A model generated the notes under the pieces. That model was not told the DNA's origin and did no database searches. It worked only from the letters and a program-made list of their open reading frames with translations. From contig CAYSBR010000004.1 of the NCBI GenBank assembly GCA_964429385.1, positions 62,001 through 126,000 on the forward strand: a stretch of DNA of 64,000 bases, written 5' to 3'. Position 1 is the stretch's first letter, and every line of letters begins with the position of its first letter. The stretch comes from UBA2377 sp964429385 (GTDB lineage Bacteria; Verrucomicrobiota; Verrucomicrobiia; Opitutales; Opitutaceae). Below are positions 1-8,533 of this stretch, one piece after another. A program made the position numbers and the translations under genes.

Positions 1-1122
1 TTTTTCGACGGCATCATACCAGCCGACCATGCGCTGGCGTCCCGTGGTGACCCCGAACTCAAGTTTCTTGAGCTTCTGACAAAGCGGGAGGTCATCCGGC
101 ATCTGTGTGAGGAAGGTGTGGGTGCCGACCTTGGTGTCGTAAGCTTTGGCGACCCCGATGGTGTGGATCGGCTGCACGGGAATGCCGGCGCTCTCGAAAA
201 ACTCGGGCGTGAAGGTGTGCGAGGCCGTGACGTTGGGCGAGTAGCCGTGGCGTTTGTCGAGCCAGTAGGACTGCCCGAATTCGCCGACGATGCTGCGACC
301 GGCGGCGAGCTCGCGCAGGATGAGTTCGCGCACTTCGCCGATGTTGGGGAGGAGTTGCCGACCGGCTTCCCAATAGGCGGTGGTGAGGGCTTCGACGTTG
401 AGTGTGAAAGGCGCGGTGCCCTTGAAGCGGGTGAAATCGAATTCTTCCTGGGCGAAGAGACCGAGTTCGATGGCCTCGGCGTTGGCCTTGGTTTCGGCCG
501 TGGTCAGTTTTTCAAAGAATGCGTCCCATGCGGCGGGCGAGACCTGGCAGACGTGCTGGATGATGCGGCAGGCGCGATCGGCGCGCGCGACGAGCTTGCG
601 GGCGAAGAAATTGGGGCCGCCGAGGAAGTCAGCGTAGGTGATCTGCCATTGGCCGGTTTCGTCCTGATAGGCAGGGGTGATGCCGCGACCGGTGGATCCG
701 CGGGGCTCTTCCTTGAGGATGTTGACGCGGTAGTCCTCCCAGGCGAGGTCGAGCAGGCGGTGGCTGAGATCGGAGACCAGTGTGCGCTCATCAATCAGCA
801 GCCGGGAGAAAATGGCGTAGCCCTTGGGCTCAAGCGGGCGACCTTCCCAGAGAAATTTTCGGGGGTCGGCGACGACGCCCGCGCCAATTGCGAGGTGCGG
901 GACGGTCTTGGCGACGACGCCGGCGGGGAGGAGGTTGAGCTTCAGACCGCCGGCGGTGTGGCCGGAATTGGAACCGCCGTTGACCTTGAAGACGACGGAG
1001 ACCGGCGCGGGTGTCGTACGAAGTTCTTCGATGACCTCGGGAATGAGGCGACCTTTGCCTTCGTCTCCGAAGGAAATGCCGACATCGGCGATGAGCTGGC
1101 TGCGGAAGGGGTTGAGAGACAT
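1..1122 (-). CDS. purA: Adenylosuccinate synthetase, divergent, 3' end beyond window
   Basis: Joins aspartate to IMP using GTP, the first step from IMP to AMP. Read from an ATG at 1122, 374 residues are visible and the frame is still open at base 1. PurA motifs appear in order: GDEGKGR near residue 20 (phosphate loop with catalytic Asp), GGSNSGHTA (catalytic His), GSTGRGITPAY, a Gln-containing FGQSYWLD, GVAKAYDTKVG, and GVTTGRQRMVGW from residue 357. That last block lies near residue 300 in E. coli PurA, so this protein carries roughly 55 extra residues, and the usual EGAQG and YPYVTSSN blocks are altered. It lies 140 bp downstream of guaB on the same strand, which fits a purine role. The C-terminal GTP-specificity region is outside the window. 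Confidence 0.88.
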   Translation of the reverse strand, partial: MSLNPFRSQLIADVGISFGDEGKGRLIPEVIEELRTTPAPVSVVFKVNGGSNSGHTAGGLKLNLLPAGVVAKTVPHLAIGAGVVADPRKFLWEGRPLEPKGYAIFSRLLIDERTLVSDLSHRLLDLAWEDYRVNILKEEPRGSTGRGITPAYQDETGQWQITYADFLGGPNFFARKLVARADRACRIIQHVCQVSPAAWDAFFEKLTTAETKANAEAIELGLFAQEEFDFTRFKGTAPFTLNVEALTTAYWEAGRQLLPNIGEVRELILRELAAGRSIVGEFGQSYWLDKRHGYSPNVTASHTFTPEFFESAGIPVQPIHTIGVAKAYDTKVGTHTFLTQMPDDLPLCQKLKKLEFGVTTGRQRMVGWYDAVEK

Positions 1123-1262
1123 GCTTTCATGGCAGCCAAAGGGAAACCTGAACCCCGGTTGCCGGAGAGCAAAAAGGGGACCGGCCGGATAGCGGCAAGG
1201 CTAAACCGTGCGATGACACAAGCGCTTCCGATGGCGGCATCCCAGAGCCAGCGACCGCGCCG

Positions 1263-2837
1263 TCAGTTCTTCCGGGTGGAGACTTCGATCACGTCGTGCG
1301 GGGCGGCCTCTTTCTGGCCGGCCGGGCTGACGCGGATGTAGCGGGCCTTGGCGCGGAGTTCGGGGAGGCTGGCGGCGCCGAGGTAGCCCATGCCGCTTTG
1401 CACTCCGCCGATCAAGGTGCCAAGCACGTCATCCACGGAGCCGGAGACTTCCTTAAGGGCCTCGATGCCCTCGGCGGCGACCTTGCGGACCTTGTCGTCC
1501 TTATCGTGCCCGTAGCGGGCGGCGCTGCCGGCTTTCATGGCGGCGAGCGAGCCCATGCCGCGGTAGGCTTTGTAAACTTTGCCGCTGATTTCCATGATCT
1601 CGCCGGGAGCTTCGCGGCAACCGGCGAGGATGCCACCGCAGATCACGGCGTCGGCGAGAGTGAGGGCTTTTACGATGTCGCCGGATTTCGTGATGCCGCC
1701 GTCGGCGATCAGCTTGACGCCGTGTTTCCGGGCGGCGGCACTGGCGACATGCAGCGCGGTGAGCTGGGGGATGCCCACGCCGGCGACGACGCGGGTGGTG
1801 CAGATGGAGCCGGGGCCTTGTCCGATCTTGATGGCGTTGGCTCCGCAGGTGGTGAGGAACTCGACACCGGCGGCGCTGGTGACATTGCCGGCGATGAGGG
1901 TGAGGGCGGGGAAAGCGTCGCGGACCATGCGCACCATCTCGCCGACGCCGGCGGTGTGGCCGTGTGCGGTGGAGACGGCCACGGCGTCGATGTTCTCCTC
2001 CACGAGGTGGCCGACATGGGCCAGGATCTTGTCGCGGTCGAGTTCCCCGTTGGGCTTGCGCACCGGAGAAAGGGCGGCTCCGACCAGGAGGCGAAATTGC
2101 GCATCACGGGCCGGCTTGCGGCGGGACTTGCTCTCGGCGGTGATCTTCTCGACGTCGGAGCTCGTGACCATGCCGCGCAGGCGGTCTTCGGTGTCAACGA
2201 CGAGCATCTTGTTGATGCCGACATGAGCGGTGAAGAACAGGTCGGCGGCGCGGATGGGGTCGTTGGCGATGGTGCCTTCGAGGACGGTATGCAGCTCGGT
2301 GCGCGGCGTCATGACCTCAAGCACTTTCTTGGTCTTGTAGCGTTCCTTGACGACGTTGCCGGAAAGGAGGCCGGAGAGTTTGCCGGCGGAGTCCACCACG
2401 GGAAAGGTGCTGAAGCTGAAATGACGCTGCTCGATCATTGCGAGCACATCGCCGATGAGCAGACCGGGATCGATGGTGATGGGGTCCTGGATGAGGCCGT
2501 GGATATGGCGTTTTACCCGGGCGACTTCCTTCACCTGCTCCTTGGCCGGCATGTTGTAGTGAATGAGGCCAAGACCGCCATTGAGGGCCATGGCGATGGC
2601 CATGCGCGACTCCGTGACGGTGTCCATGTCGGACGAGATGATCGGAATCTGTAGGGGGACGGATTCGGAGAGACTGGTCGCGGTGTCGGCGTCCTTGGGA
2701 AGAATATCCGAATAGAGCGTGGCCAGCGACACGTCGTCAAAGGTGAGCGCGGTCGGAAGATTGGCGCGAAAGAAGGCGTCGGCCGGAAGATAGAAATCGG
2801 CGTCAGCCGGGTGTGGATTCGTGGCAGCCTTGGTCAT
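1263..2837 (-). CDS. guaB: IMP dehydrogenase
   Basis: Oxidises IMP to XMP with NAD+, the committed step to GMP. The 524-residue product has the IMPDH layout: N-terminal barrel start (ALTFDDVSL), a tandem CBS pair around residues 110-235, then the rest of the barrel with active-site GPGSICTTRVVAG (catalytic Cys about residue 346), a GCREAPGE segment and the mobile-flap region RGMGSLAAM. The frame stays open to a TTG at 2879, but I chose the ATG at 2837 because the protein then begins just before the conserved region; no strong Shine-Dalgarno is visible at either start. It is divergent from menC with 91 bp between starts, and upstream of purA on the same strand. Confidence 0.95.
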   Translation of the reverse strand: MTKAATNPHPADADFYLPADAFFRANLPTALTFDDVSLATLYSDILPKDADTATSLSESVPLQIPIISSDMDTVTESRMAIAMALNGGLGLIHYNMPAKEQVKEVARVKRHIHGLIQDPITIDPGLLIGDVLAMIEQRHFSFSTFPVVDSAGKLSGLLSGNVVKERYKTKKVLEVMTPRTELHTVLEGTIANDPIRAADLFFTAHVGINKMLVVDTEDRLRGMVTSSDVEKITAESKSRRKPARDAQFRLLVGAALSPVRKPNGELDRDKILAHVGHLVEENIDAVAVSTAHGHTAGVGEMVRMVRDAFPALTLIAGNVTSAAGVEFLTTCGANAIKIGQGPGSICTTRVVAGVGIPQLTALHVASAAARKHGVKLIADGGITKSGDIVKALTLADAVICGGILAGCREAPGEIMEISGKVYKAYRGMGSLAAMKAGSAARYGHDKDDKVRKVAAEGIEALKEVSGSVDDVLGTLIGGVQSGMGYLGAASLPELRAKARYIRVSPAGQKEAAPHDVIEVSTRKN

Positions 2838-2928
2838 GGGTTGCCGTGGACGGATTAAGCCCGTTGCGGGAAAGTGCAAACAGAAAGTCGGGTTTGCACC
2901 CGCACCATGCTCCGGTTGACGCTGGGGT

Positions 2929-3963
2929 GTGGAGTATCGTTTCCAGTATCGCCGTTATCGCCTGCCTTTCCGGGCCCCGCTGCGCACGGCACATGGGGTC
3001 AAATATGAGCGGGAAGGATTGATCGTGCGATTGGAGGCGGCGTCGGGCTGCGTGGGTTGGGGTGAGGTCGCGACGTTGCCATGGTTTGGAACCGAAACGG
3101 TGGAGGCGGCCGAAGCGGTTTGCCGGGGAATGGGTGATGATTGCACTGCAATGGATTTGCAGGCGGTGCCGGCGGATTTGGGCTGCCTGCGCCATGCCTT
3201 GGGCGCGGCGCAGGCGGGAGAGGTGGGGCTGTCGGCTGCCAAGGCGCTGCCGGTGGCGGCGCTGTTACCGGCGGGGAGGGAGGCGTTGGCGAGGGTGGCG
3301 CCGCTGGCTGACGCGGGGTTTCGCGTATTCAAGTGGAAGGTGGGGGTCGAATCCACAACGGATGAATTGGGGATGCTGGATGATCTGTGCGCGTGGCTGC
3401 CTGCGGGGGCGAAGCTGCGGTTGGACGCCAATGGCGTCTGGGATCGGCGCACGGCCGAGAAGTGGTTGGAGAGAACGGCCGGAAGGCCGGTGGAGTTTGT
3501 GGAGCAGCCCTGCTTCGCTCCGCGCAGCGGAGCTTCGCAGGGCGCGGCCCTGCCGGGGCGGACGGAGGATTTGTTGCTGGGGCTGGCACATGATTATCCG
3601 ACGCCGCTGGCGCTGGATGAATCGCTGGTGGGCGCAGACGATGTGGCGCGCTGGCTTGAGCTGGGTTGGCCGGGGATATTTGTGGTGAAACCTTCGTTGT
3701 GCGGGGATATCGCCGGGGTGTTGGCAAGACTGTTCGCCGCCAAGGCTGAGGTGGTGTTTTCGAGCGCGCTTGAGACAGGGGTGGGGGCAAAAACGGCGTT
3801 GGCGGCGGCGTGGCAATGGAAGGGGGAGCCGCGTGCACTGGGCTTTGGCGTCTGGCCACTGTTTGCCGACGCGCGGTTCGATGGTCCGGCGCTGGCGCCG
3901 TTTCTTCGTTGGGAGGACGTGCAGCGTATCAATCCGGAGGCCGTATGGAACGCGCTGAGCTAG
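2929..3963 (+). CDS. menC: o-Succinylbenzoate synthase (enolase superfamily)
   Basis: Dehydrates SHCHC to o-succinylbenzoate in menaquinone synthesis. The enolase-superfamily catalytic set is present: KWK at 135-137, metal ligands D166 (LDANG), E192 (VEQP) and D230 (LDES), and K254 (VKPS). The start is GTG at 2929; the next gene, menE, overlaps the 3' end by 19 bp, so the two are cotranscribed. The stretch between E192 and D230 is 38 residues, against 23 in E. coli MenC as I recall its numbering (E190, D213). The surplus coincides with a 37-bp palindrome in the DNA just after the EQP codons. The family also contains N-acylamino-acid racemases and dipeptide epimerases, but pairing with menE supports MenC. 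Confidence 0.88.
   Translation: MEYRFQYRRYRLPFRAPLRTAHGVKYEREGLIVRLEAASGCVGWGEVATLPWFGTETVEAAEAVCRGMGDDCTAMDLQAVPADLGCLRHALGAAQAGEVGLSAAKALPVAALLPAGREALARVAPLADAGFRVFKWKVGVESTTDELGMLDDLCAWLPAGAKLRLDANGVWDRRTAEKWLERTAGRPVEFVEQPCFAPRSGASQGAALPGRTEDLLLGLAHDYPTPLALDESLVGADDVARWLELGWPGIFVVKPSLCGDIAGVLARLFAAKAEVVFSSALETGVGAKTALAAAWQWKGEPRALGFGVWPLFADARFDGPALAPFLRWEDVQRINPEAVWNALS
3507..3543. repeat. 37-bp two-tier palindrome inside menC
   Basis: The arms are GCCCTGC and GCTCCGC on the left and GCGGAGC and GCAGGGC on the right, separated by TTC on both sides and a GCA centre, so the element is symmetric with only the TTC/TTC pair unmatched. It lies in frame and encodes about 12 residues directly after the conserved EQP metal-ligand motif of MenC. 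Its position matches a lengthening of that loop relative to other MenC proteins. I saw no second copy in the window. Confidence 0.8.
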
Positions 3964-5108
3964 AGCGAATCGTTTTCGAAACCGGGGTGGCGGAACGGTG
4001 CGGGGGCTTCGTATTCCTCCGCGATCCGCAATGGACCCCGGCGCAGCGGGCCGGGTTCGCCGGTCTCATCCCGTCGGAAATAGAAAATCGAGAATCAAAA
4101 ATCAAACAAGGCTGGCTGTGCATCCCGACCGGCGGGACCGGCGGTCTGCTGAAATTCGCCCGGCACGATGAGCACACCGTGGGGGCGGCAGTGCGCGGGT
4201 TCTGCCAGCATTTCGGGCTCGCACGAGTCAACGCGGTCGGCGTGCTGCCGCCGCATCATGTGAGCGGATTCATGGCGCGGGTGCGCTGTCACGTGACCGG
4301 AGGCCGCCACGTGGCGTGGGACTGGAAAGCACTCGAAGCAGGAAAGCGCCCGGGGGTGCGGGGCGAAGGGGCGTGGGTGATTTCACTCGTGCCAACCCAA
4401 TTGCAACGGCTCCTGCAATCGCGGGCGGCGGTGACGTGGTTGCGACGATTTGAGCTGGTATTGCTGGGTGGTGGTCCGGTCTGGCCGGAGCTGGCGGCGG
4501 CGGCGGCGCGGGCCCGGTTGCGGATCGCGCTGAGCTATGGCATGACTGAAACGGCGGCGATGATCACGGCACTGCGACCGGAGGAGTTTCTGTCCGGTGC
4601 GCGCAGCAGCGGCCAGGTGCTGCCGCATGCGCGGCTGCGATTAGGTCGCGGAGGCGCGGTGAGGGTGGGTGGGTTGTCCCTGTTTCGCGGGTATTATGGC
4701 GGGCGGCCCGTACGGGGCGAGTGGGCGACGGAGGATTTGGCGGAATTTGATGCGGCAGGGCGTTTGCATCTGCGCGGGCGTCGGGATGATGTGATCATCA
4801 CGGGCGGAAAAAAAGTGCGGCCCGCGTTGGTCGAGGCGGCGTTGCGAGCGACGGGAGCGTTTACAGATGTAGCTGTGATCGGGCTGCCCCATCCGGAATG
4901 GGGTGAAATGGTGGTGGCTTGCCATCCGGTGGAGGCGGGGCGCAAAAGGGAGCTTCCGCCGCCCGTGGGGCTGCCATCCTATCAGCGCCCGAAACGATTC
5001 ATCGCGATTCCCGATTGGCCGCGTAACGCGCAGGGGAAAATCAATCGCGTGGTGTTGAAGGCGGCGGCTTCAGCTTTGATTGACCCAGGCGGCGAGAGCC
5101 GGCGGTAA
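3945..5108 (+). CDS. menE: o-Succinylbenzoate-CoA ligase, short form
   Basis: Activates o-succinylbenzoate with ATP and CoA. The 387-residue product has the acyl-adenylate superfamily motifs: the phosphate-binding loop IPTGGTGG near residue 60, LSYGMTET (motif A5), the RGRRDDVIITGGKKV hinge and a terminal NAQGKINR with the catalytic Lys. It is shorter than typical MenE (about 450-490 residues) because the segment before the phosphate loop is reduced. The ATG at 3945 has GGAGG four bases upstream and overlaps menC by 19 bp. The frame is open further upstream, inside menC, but that extension is unlikely. An AT-rich in-frame stretch at 4077-4109 lies just before the phosphate loop. Its 3' end overlaps the convergent thioesterase gene by 39 bp. 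Confidence 0.88.
   Translation: MERAELERIVFETGVAERCGGFVFLRDPQWTPAQRAGFAGLIPSEIENRESKIKQGWLCIPTGGTGGLLKFARHDEHTVGAAVRGFCQHFGLARVNAVGVLPPHHVSGFMARVRCHVTGGRHVAWDWKALEAGKRPGVRGEGAWVISLVPTQLQRLLQSRAAVTWLRRFELVLLGGGPVWPELAAAAARARLRIALSYGMTETAAMITALRPEEFLSGARSSGQVLPHARLRLGRGGAVRVGGLSLFRGYYGGRPVRGEWATEDLAEFDAAGRLHLRGRRDDVIITGGKKVRPALVEAALRATGAFTDVAVIGLPHPEWGEMVVACHPVEAGRKRELPPPVGLPSYQRPKRFIAIPDWPRNAQGKINRVVLKAAASALIDPGGESRR
4077..4109. repeat. AT-rich in-frame repeat-like insert in menE
   Basis: The stretch is built from near-repeats of GAAAAT, CGAGAAT and CAAAAATC in a gene that is otherwise very GC-rich. It encodes the charged run EIENRESKIK immediately before the phosphate loop of MenE. Composition and repetition suggest an inserted repeat rather than ancestral coding sequence; this is inference from composition alone. 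Confidence 0.45.
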
Positions 5109-5477
5109 CGGTACGCGTTCGCGCAGTTTCATCGAGGTGCTGGTGTGCTCGGTCCGCACGCGGGCGGCGATTTTTTCCACGGACGTGAGACGGAAGATCT
5201 CATAGTGGAGGGCGAAGGTGTTCTCCGAGATTGGCTCGGGCCGGACGGTGATGCGCACGCGGTCGCCAACCCGGAGGGGGCGCAGGTAGTCGGCGCTGCA
5301 CTTGGCGATGGGGACAAGGATTTCATCCGGCGAGAAAAGCGCGGCGATCTCGACCCCGGCCGCGGCCAGCGCCTCTTCGTAGGCCTCGTGACACAGGGCG
5401 AGATAGTTGGCGAAGAAGACCACGCCGGCGGCATCGGTGTCACGAAAGTGGATGTTGCGGGTGTAGGCGAATGGCAT
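5070..5477 (-). CDS. Hotdog-fold acyl-CoA thioesterase, probable DHNA-CoA hydrolase
   Basis: The 135-residue single-domain 4HBT-type thioesterase has the active-site helix motif RDTDAAGVVFFANYL at residues 12-26, with the Asp used by this family. That motif closely matches the cyanobacterial and plant DHNA-CoA thioesterases of phylloquinone synthesis. Because it sits tail-to-tail with menC-menE, removal of CoA from 1,4-dihydroxy-2-naphthoyl-CoA is the most likely role (inference from context). Alternatives are a YbgC-type thioesterase of the Tol-Pal locus or a general acyl-CoA thioesterase; no tol genes are nearby. The 3' end overlaps menE by 39 bp, so the two transcripts are antisense there. 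Confidence 0.78.
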   Translation of the reverse strand: MPFAYTRNIHFRDTDAAGVVFFANYLALCHEAYEEALAAAGVEIAALFSPDEILVPIAKCSADYLRPLRVGDRVRITVRPEPISENTFALHYEIFRLTSVEKIAARVRTEHTSTSMKLRERVPLPPALAAWVNQS

Positions 5478-5528
5478 GGGGTTGATTTTCAGATTGGGGC
5501 GGATTGATTTCGATATAAATCACCTGTG

Positions 5529-7289
5529 ATGACCAAAAACGAGATTGCCGATGTACTCAGCGAGATCGGGACACTGCTGGAGCTGAAGGGCGAAAACCCC
5601 TTCAAGATCCGGGCCTACCAAACCGGTGCGCGGGCGTTGGAAGCGATCGAGGCGGCGGAGCTGGACCGCTTGATCCGGGAGGGCGAGCTGGGGGCGATCA
5701 AAGGGTTTGGGGAGGCATTGGTGCAGAAGATCACCGAGCTGCACACGACGGGGCGGTTGGAGTTTTATGAAAAACTCAAGGCCTCCATCGAACTGGGGCT
5801 GGTGGAGATGCTGGCGATTCCCGGGCTCGGGCCGAAGAAAATCCGCGCATTGCATGACAAGCTGGGCATTGCCGATATCGCAGCCCTGACGGAGGCCTGC
5901 CAAGATGGGCGTGTGGCCGAGCTTGATGGTTTTGGCGAAAAATCGCAGGACAAAATCCTGGCCGGCATCCGGCATCGTGAAGCTTACGGACGGCGGCACC
6001 TTTGGTGGGAGGCGCAGGAGGTCGCCGAACCGATTCTGGCCGGTCTGCGGGCGCTGCCGGCGGTGGAGCGGGCGGAAGCGGCGGGGAGCTTGCGGCGGGG
6101 GATGGAGACGATCGGCGATCTGGATTTTATCGTCGCGGCGGCGGACAGCGCCTCGGTCACGGCATGGTTTGTGGCCATGCCCGGGGTGCAGGAGGTGACG
6201 GCAGAGGGGGAGACAAAAGCCAGCGTGCGGTTTGCCAGCGGATTGCAGGCGGATCTGCGTATCGTGCCGCCGGACCAGTTTGTCTTCGCTTTGCATCATT
6301 TCACGGGTTCGAAGGACCACAATGTGCGGATGCGCCAGCGTGCCCTCGCACGCGGACTCAGCCTGAGCGAGTGGGGGCTGGTCCCCGCGGAAGGCGAAGG
6401 CACTGCGAAAGAGAAGGCGGAAAACCGGGCGTTGCGGACGGAGGTGAGGACCGAGGTCGAGTTGTTCAAGGCGCTCGGGTTGCATTTCATCCCGCCGGAG
6501 TTGCGCGAGGGCTTCGACGAACTCGAAGCGGCGGAGGCCGGGGCGTTGTCCGAGCTGGTGGAACTTTCCGATCTGTGTGGCGCGTTTCACAATCACACGA
6601 CGGCCTCGGATGGCCGGAACACGCTTGTTGAGATGGTTGCTGCGGCTGAAAAACTTGGCTGGGATTATCTCGGCATCGCGGACCATTCGAAATCGAGTTT
6701 CCAGGCCAACGGTCTCAGCGAAGACCGCCTGCGGGGACAGATTGCCGAGATCCGTGCCTTGAATGCTTCGCAGCGGTTTAAGACACATGTTTTCGCGGGC
6801 GTGGAGTGCGACATTCTGGCGGATGGCCGCCTCGATTACGACGATGCCCTCCTCGGTGAGCTCGATTATGTGGTGGCTTCCGTGCACAACGCGATGACGC
6901 AGGACGAAGCGACGATGACGGCGCGCCTCATCCGTGCGGTCGAGCATCCGGCGACGACGATGCTGGGGCATCTGACGGGACGGCTGCTGCTGCGACGCGA
7001 GGCCTACCAGGTGAATGTGGGCAAGGTCATTGATGCGGCGATTGCGAATCGCGTAGTGATCGAGTTGAACGCGAGTCCGTGGCGTTTGGACATGGACTGG
7101 CGGCATTGGCGCAGGGCGGCGGAACGCGGTCTCCTGTGCGCCATCAATCCTGATGCGCATGAAACCGATGGGCTGCGTCAGGTGGCCGCCGGTATCAACA
7201 GTGCGCGCAAAGGCTGGCTGACGAAGGCGGCGGTGCTTAATACACGCAGCTTGGCGCAGGTGCGGCGATGGTTTGATGAGAGGCGCTGA
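5529..7289 (+). CDS. polX: Family X DNA polymerase with PHP domain
   Basis: Bacterial PolX is a gap-filling repair polymerase with a C-terminal PHP exonuclease/phosphoesterase domain. The 586-residue product shows an N-terminal helix-hairpin-helix region (IPGLGPKKI), the polymerase core signature GSLRRGMETIGDLDFIV with its metal-binding Asp pair near residue 200, and a PHP domain from about residue 350 with metal-binding motifs FHNHTTASDG, IADHS, GVECDIL, SVHN and INPDAHE. The ATG at 5529 follows a GTG that is also in frame. The length matches the family (about 570-590). It is separated by 63 bp from the next gene on the same strand. Confidence 0.95.
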   Translation: MTKNEIADVLSEIGTLLELKGENPFKIRAYQTGARALEAIEAAELDRLIREGELGAIKGFGEALVQKITELHTTGRLEFYEKLKASIELGLVEMLAIPGLGPKKIRALHDKLGIADIAALTEACQDGRVAELDGFGEKSQDKILAGIRHREAYGRRHLWWEAQEVAEPILAGLRALPAVERAEAAGSLRRGMETIGDLDFIVAAADSASVTAWFVAMPGVQEVTAEGETKASVRFASGLQADLRIVPPDQFVFALHHFTGSKDHNVRMRQRALARGLSLSEWGLVPAEGEGTAKEKAENRALRTEVRTEVELFKALGLHFIPPELREGFDELEAAEAGALSELVELSDLCGAFHNHTTASDGRNTLVEMVAAAEKLGWDYLGIADHSKSSFQANGLSEDRLRGQIAEIRALNASQRFKTHVFAGVECDILADGRLDYDDALLGELDYVVASVHNAMTQDEATMTARLIRAVEHPATTMLGHLTGRLLLRREAYQVNVGKVIDAAIANRVVIELNASPWRLDMDWRHWRRAAERGLLCAINPDAHETDGLRQVAAGINSARKGWLTKAAVLNTRSLAQVRRWFDERR

Positions 7290-7352
7290 AGCGACGATGG
7301 GATAGCCTCTTTTGGCTTCCAGTGGCGGGAACTTGGTTTAGCGCTTGTTCCC

Positions 7353-8447
7353 ATGATCAAGGTCTTCGTCTCCGGTTGTTACGACATCGTGCATGCCGGG
7401 CATGTGCAGTTTTTTCGGGAAGCCCGGGCGCTGGGCGATCACCTGACGGTGTCGTTCGCCTCGGCCGAGGTCCTGTGGCTGCATAAACGGCGGAAGAGTT
7501 CGCTGCCGGACGAACACAAACGTGCGCTTATCGCGGCTTTGCGGATGGTGGACGAAGTGGTGATCGGGACGGGGTTGGAGGAGGGGATTGATTTTCGCGA
7601 AGCGTTCCTGCGCGTCCGTCCGCAAATTCTTGCGGTGACGGAGGACGACAAATACGCGGCGCTCAAGCGGGCGTTGTGCGCTGAAGTGGGGGCCAAGTAT
7701 GTGGTCCTGCCGAAGACCCCGCCGGAATTCCCGCCCATTTCCACAACCGAAATCGTGCGCTATATCCGCGCGCCGCAGGAGGCGCCGTTGCGCGTGGATT
7801 TTGCCGGTGGCTGGCTCGATGTGCCGCGCTATGCCCGTTCTGGTGCCTATGTGGTGAACTGCGCGATTTCACCGACCGTCTCGCTGCGTGAATGGCCGTA
7901 TGAGCGCAACGCCGGGCTGGGGGGAAGCGGGGCCTGGGCGCTGTTGATGGGCAAGGATGGAGTCGGCTCGGAACTTGACCTCGGCGTGGGCTGGCAGGAC
8001 CCGGCCGTGATCGCCGAGACGGGGCTGTGTGTATGGCGCAGCGGGCTGCGGCCCGAGTTGGAGATCAAGCATGACGGCGGCTTTCTCCGCGGGCGGCTGG
8101 CCCTTTACTGGACGGGTTCATCGCACGACACGCCGGCGGTGGCGAACAGGCCTCGGGATTTTAACGCTATCGAACGGGCGGGCAAGACCGCGCGCGATGC
8201 GGTCTGGGCACAGAGTTTTGAGGGCTTGGCTGAGGCGGTACGGGAGTCCTATGCGGTCCAGTTGGGAGAAGGGATGGCGCCTTTGCCCGAGGGGGCGGGT
8301 GGTGTCACTGCGTTGGCTCGGAAATACTGCGGAGGCGGACATGGTGGCTATGCGCTTTATCTTTGCGCGACATCCGACGATCGCGACCGTCTGTGTGCGG
8401 TATCGGGCTTCCGCCCCATCGAGCCCTACGTACTTTCGGGAAGCTGA
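7353..8447 (+). CDS. Nucleotidyltransferase-GHMP kinase fusion
   Basis: Two sugar-activation domains are fused in 364 residues. Residues 1 to about 135 form a cytidylyltransferase-like Rossmann domain (GCYDIVHAGHVQFF with the HxGH motif, and a PPISTTEIV segment), like the nucleotidyltransferase half of HldE/RfaE. Residues about 140-364 form a GHMP small-molecule kinase domain: VDFAGGWLDVP (motif 1), GLGGSGAWALLMG (phosphate loop, motif 2) and CGGGHGGYALYL (motif 3). Motif 3 resembles the heptose kinase HddA and fucokinases. The kinase part is short for the family. The substrate is unknown; a heptose- or fucose-like sugar 1-phosphate is my inference. It converges on a glycosylphosphotransferase gene across a hairpin at 8481-8503. 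Confidence 0.75.
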   Translation: MIKVFVSGCYDIVHAGHVQFFREARALGDHLTVSFASAEVLWLHKRRKSSLPDEHKRALIAALRMVDEVVIGTGLEEGIDFREAFLRVRPQILAVTEDDKYAALKRALCAEVGAKYVVLPKTPPEFPPISTTEIVRYIRAPQEAPLRVDFAGGWLDVPRYARSGAYVVNCAISPTVSLREWPYERNAGLGGSGAWALLMGKDGVGSELDLGVGWQDPAVIAETGLCVWRSGLRPELEIKHDGGFLRGRLALYWTGSSHDTPAVANRPRDFNAIERAGKTARDAVWAQSFEGLAEAVRESYAVQLGEGMAPLPEGAGGVTALARKYCGGGHGGYALYLCATSDDRDRLCAVSGFRPIEPYVLSGS

Positions 8448-8480
8448 TCCGATCCGGTCTCGAGGAAGTGCTTGGGCGAG

Positions 8481-8503
8481 CATTTCACGTGGCGCGTGAA
8501 ATG
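8481..8503. terminator. Hairpin between convergent genes
   Basis: A perfect 9-bp stem (CATTTCACG and CGTGAAATG) with loop TGGCG lies in the 86-bp gap between two convergent genes. There is no clean T-run on either side, so a bidirectional terminator is plausible but not certain. Confidence 0.5.
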
Positions 8504-8533
8504 GGGTTGGCGTCTTTTGCGGGAAGATCGGGT

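Noticed and set aside
5520..7160. 546-codon minus-strand open frame opposite polX
   Set aside because: Shadow of a fully motif-supported gene.
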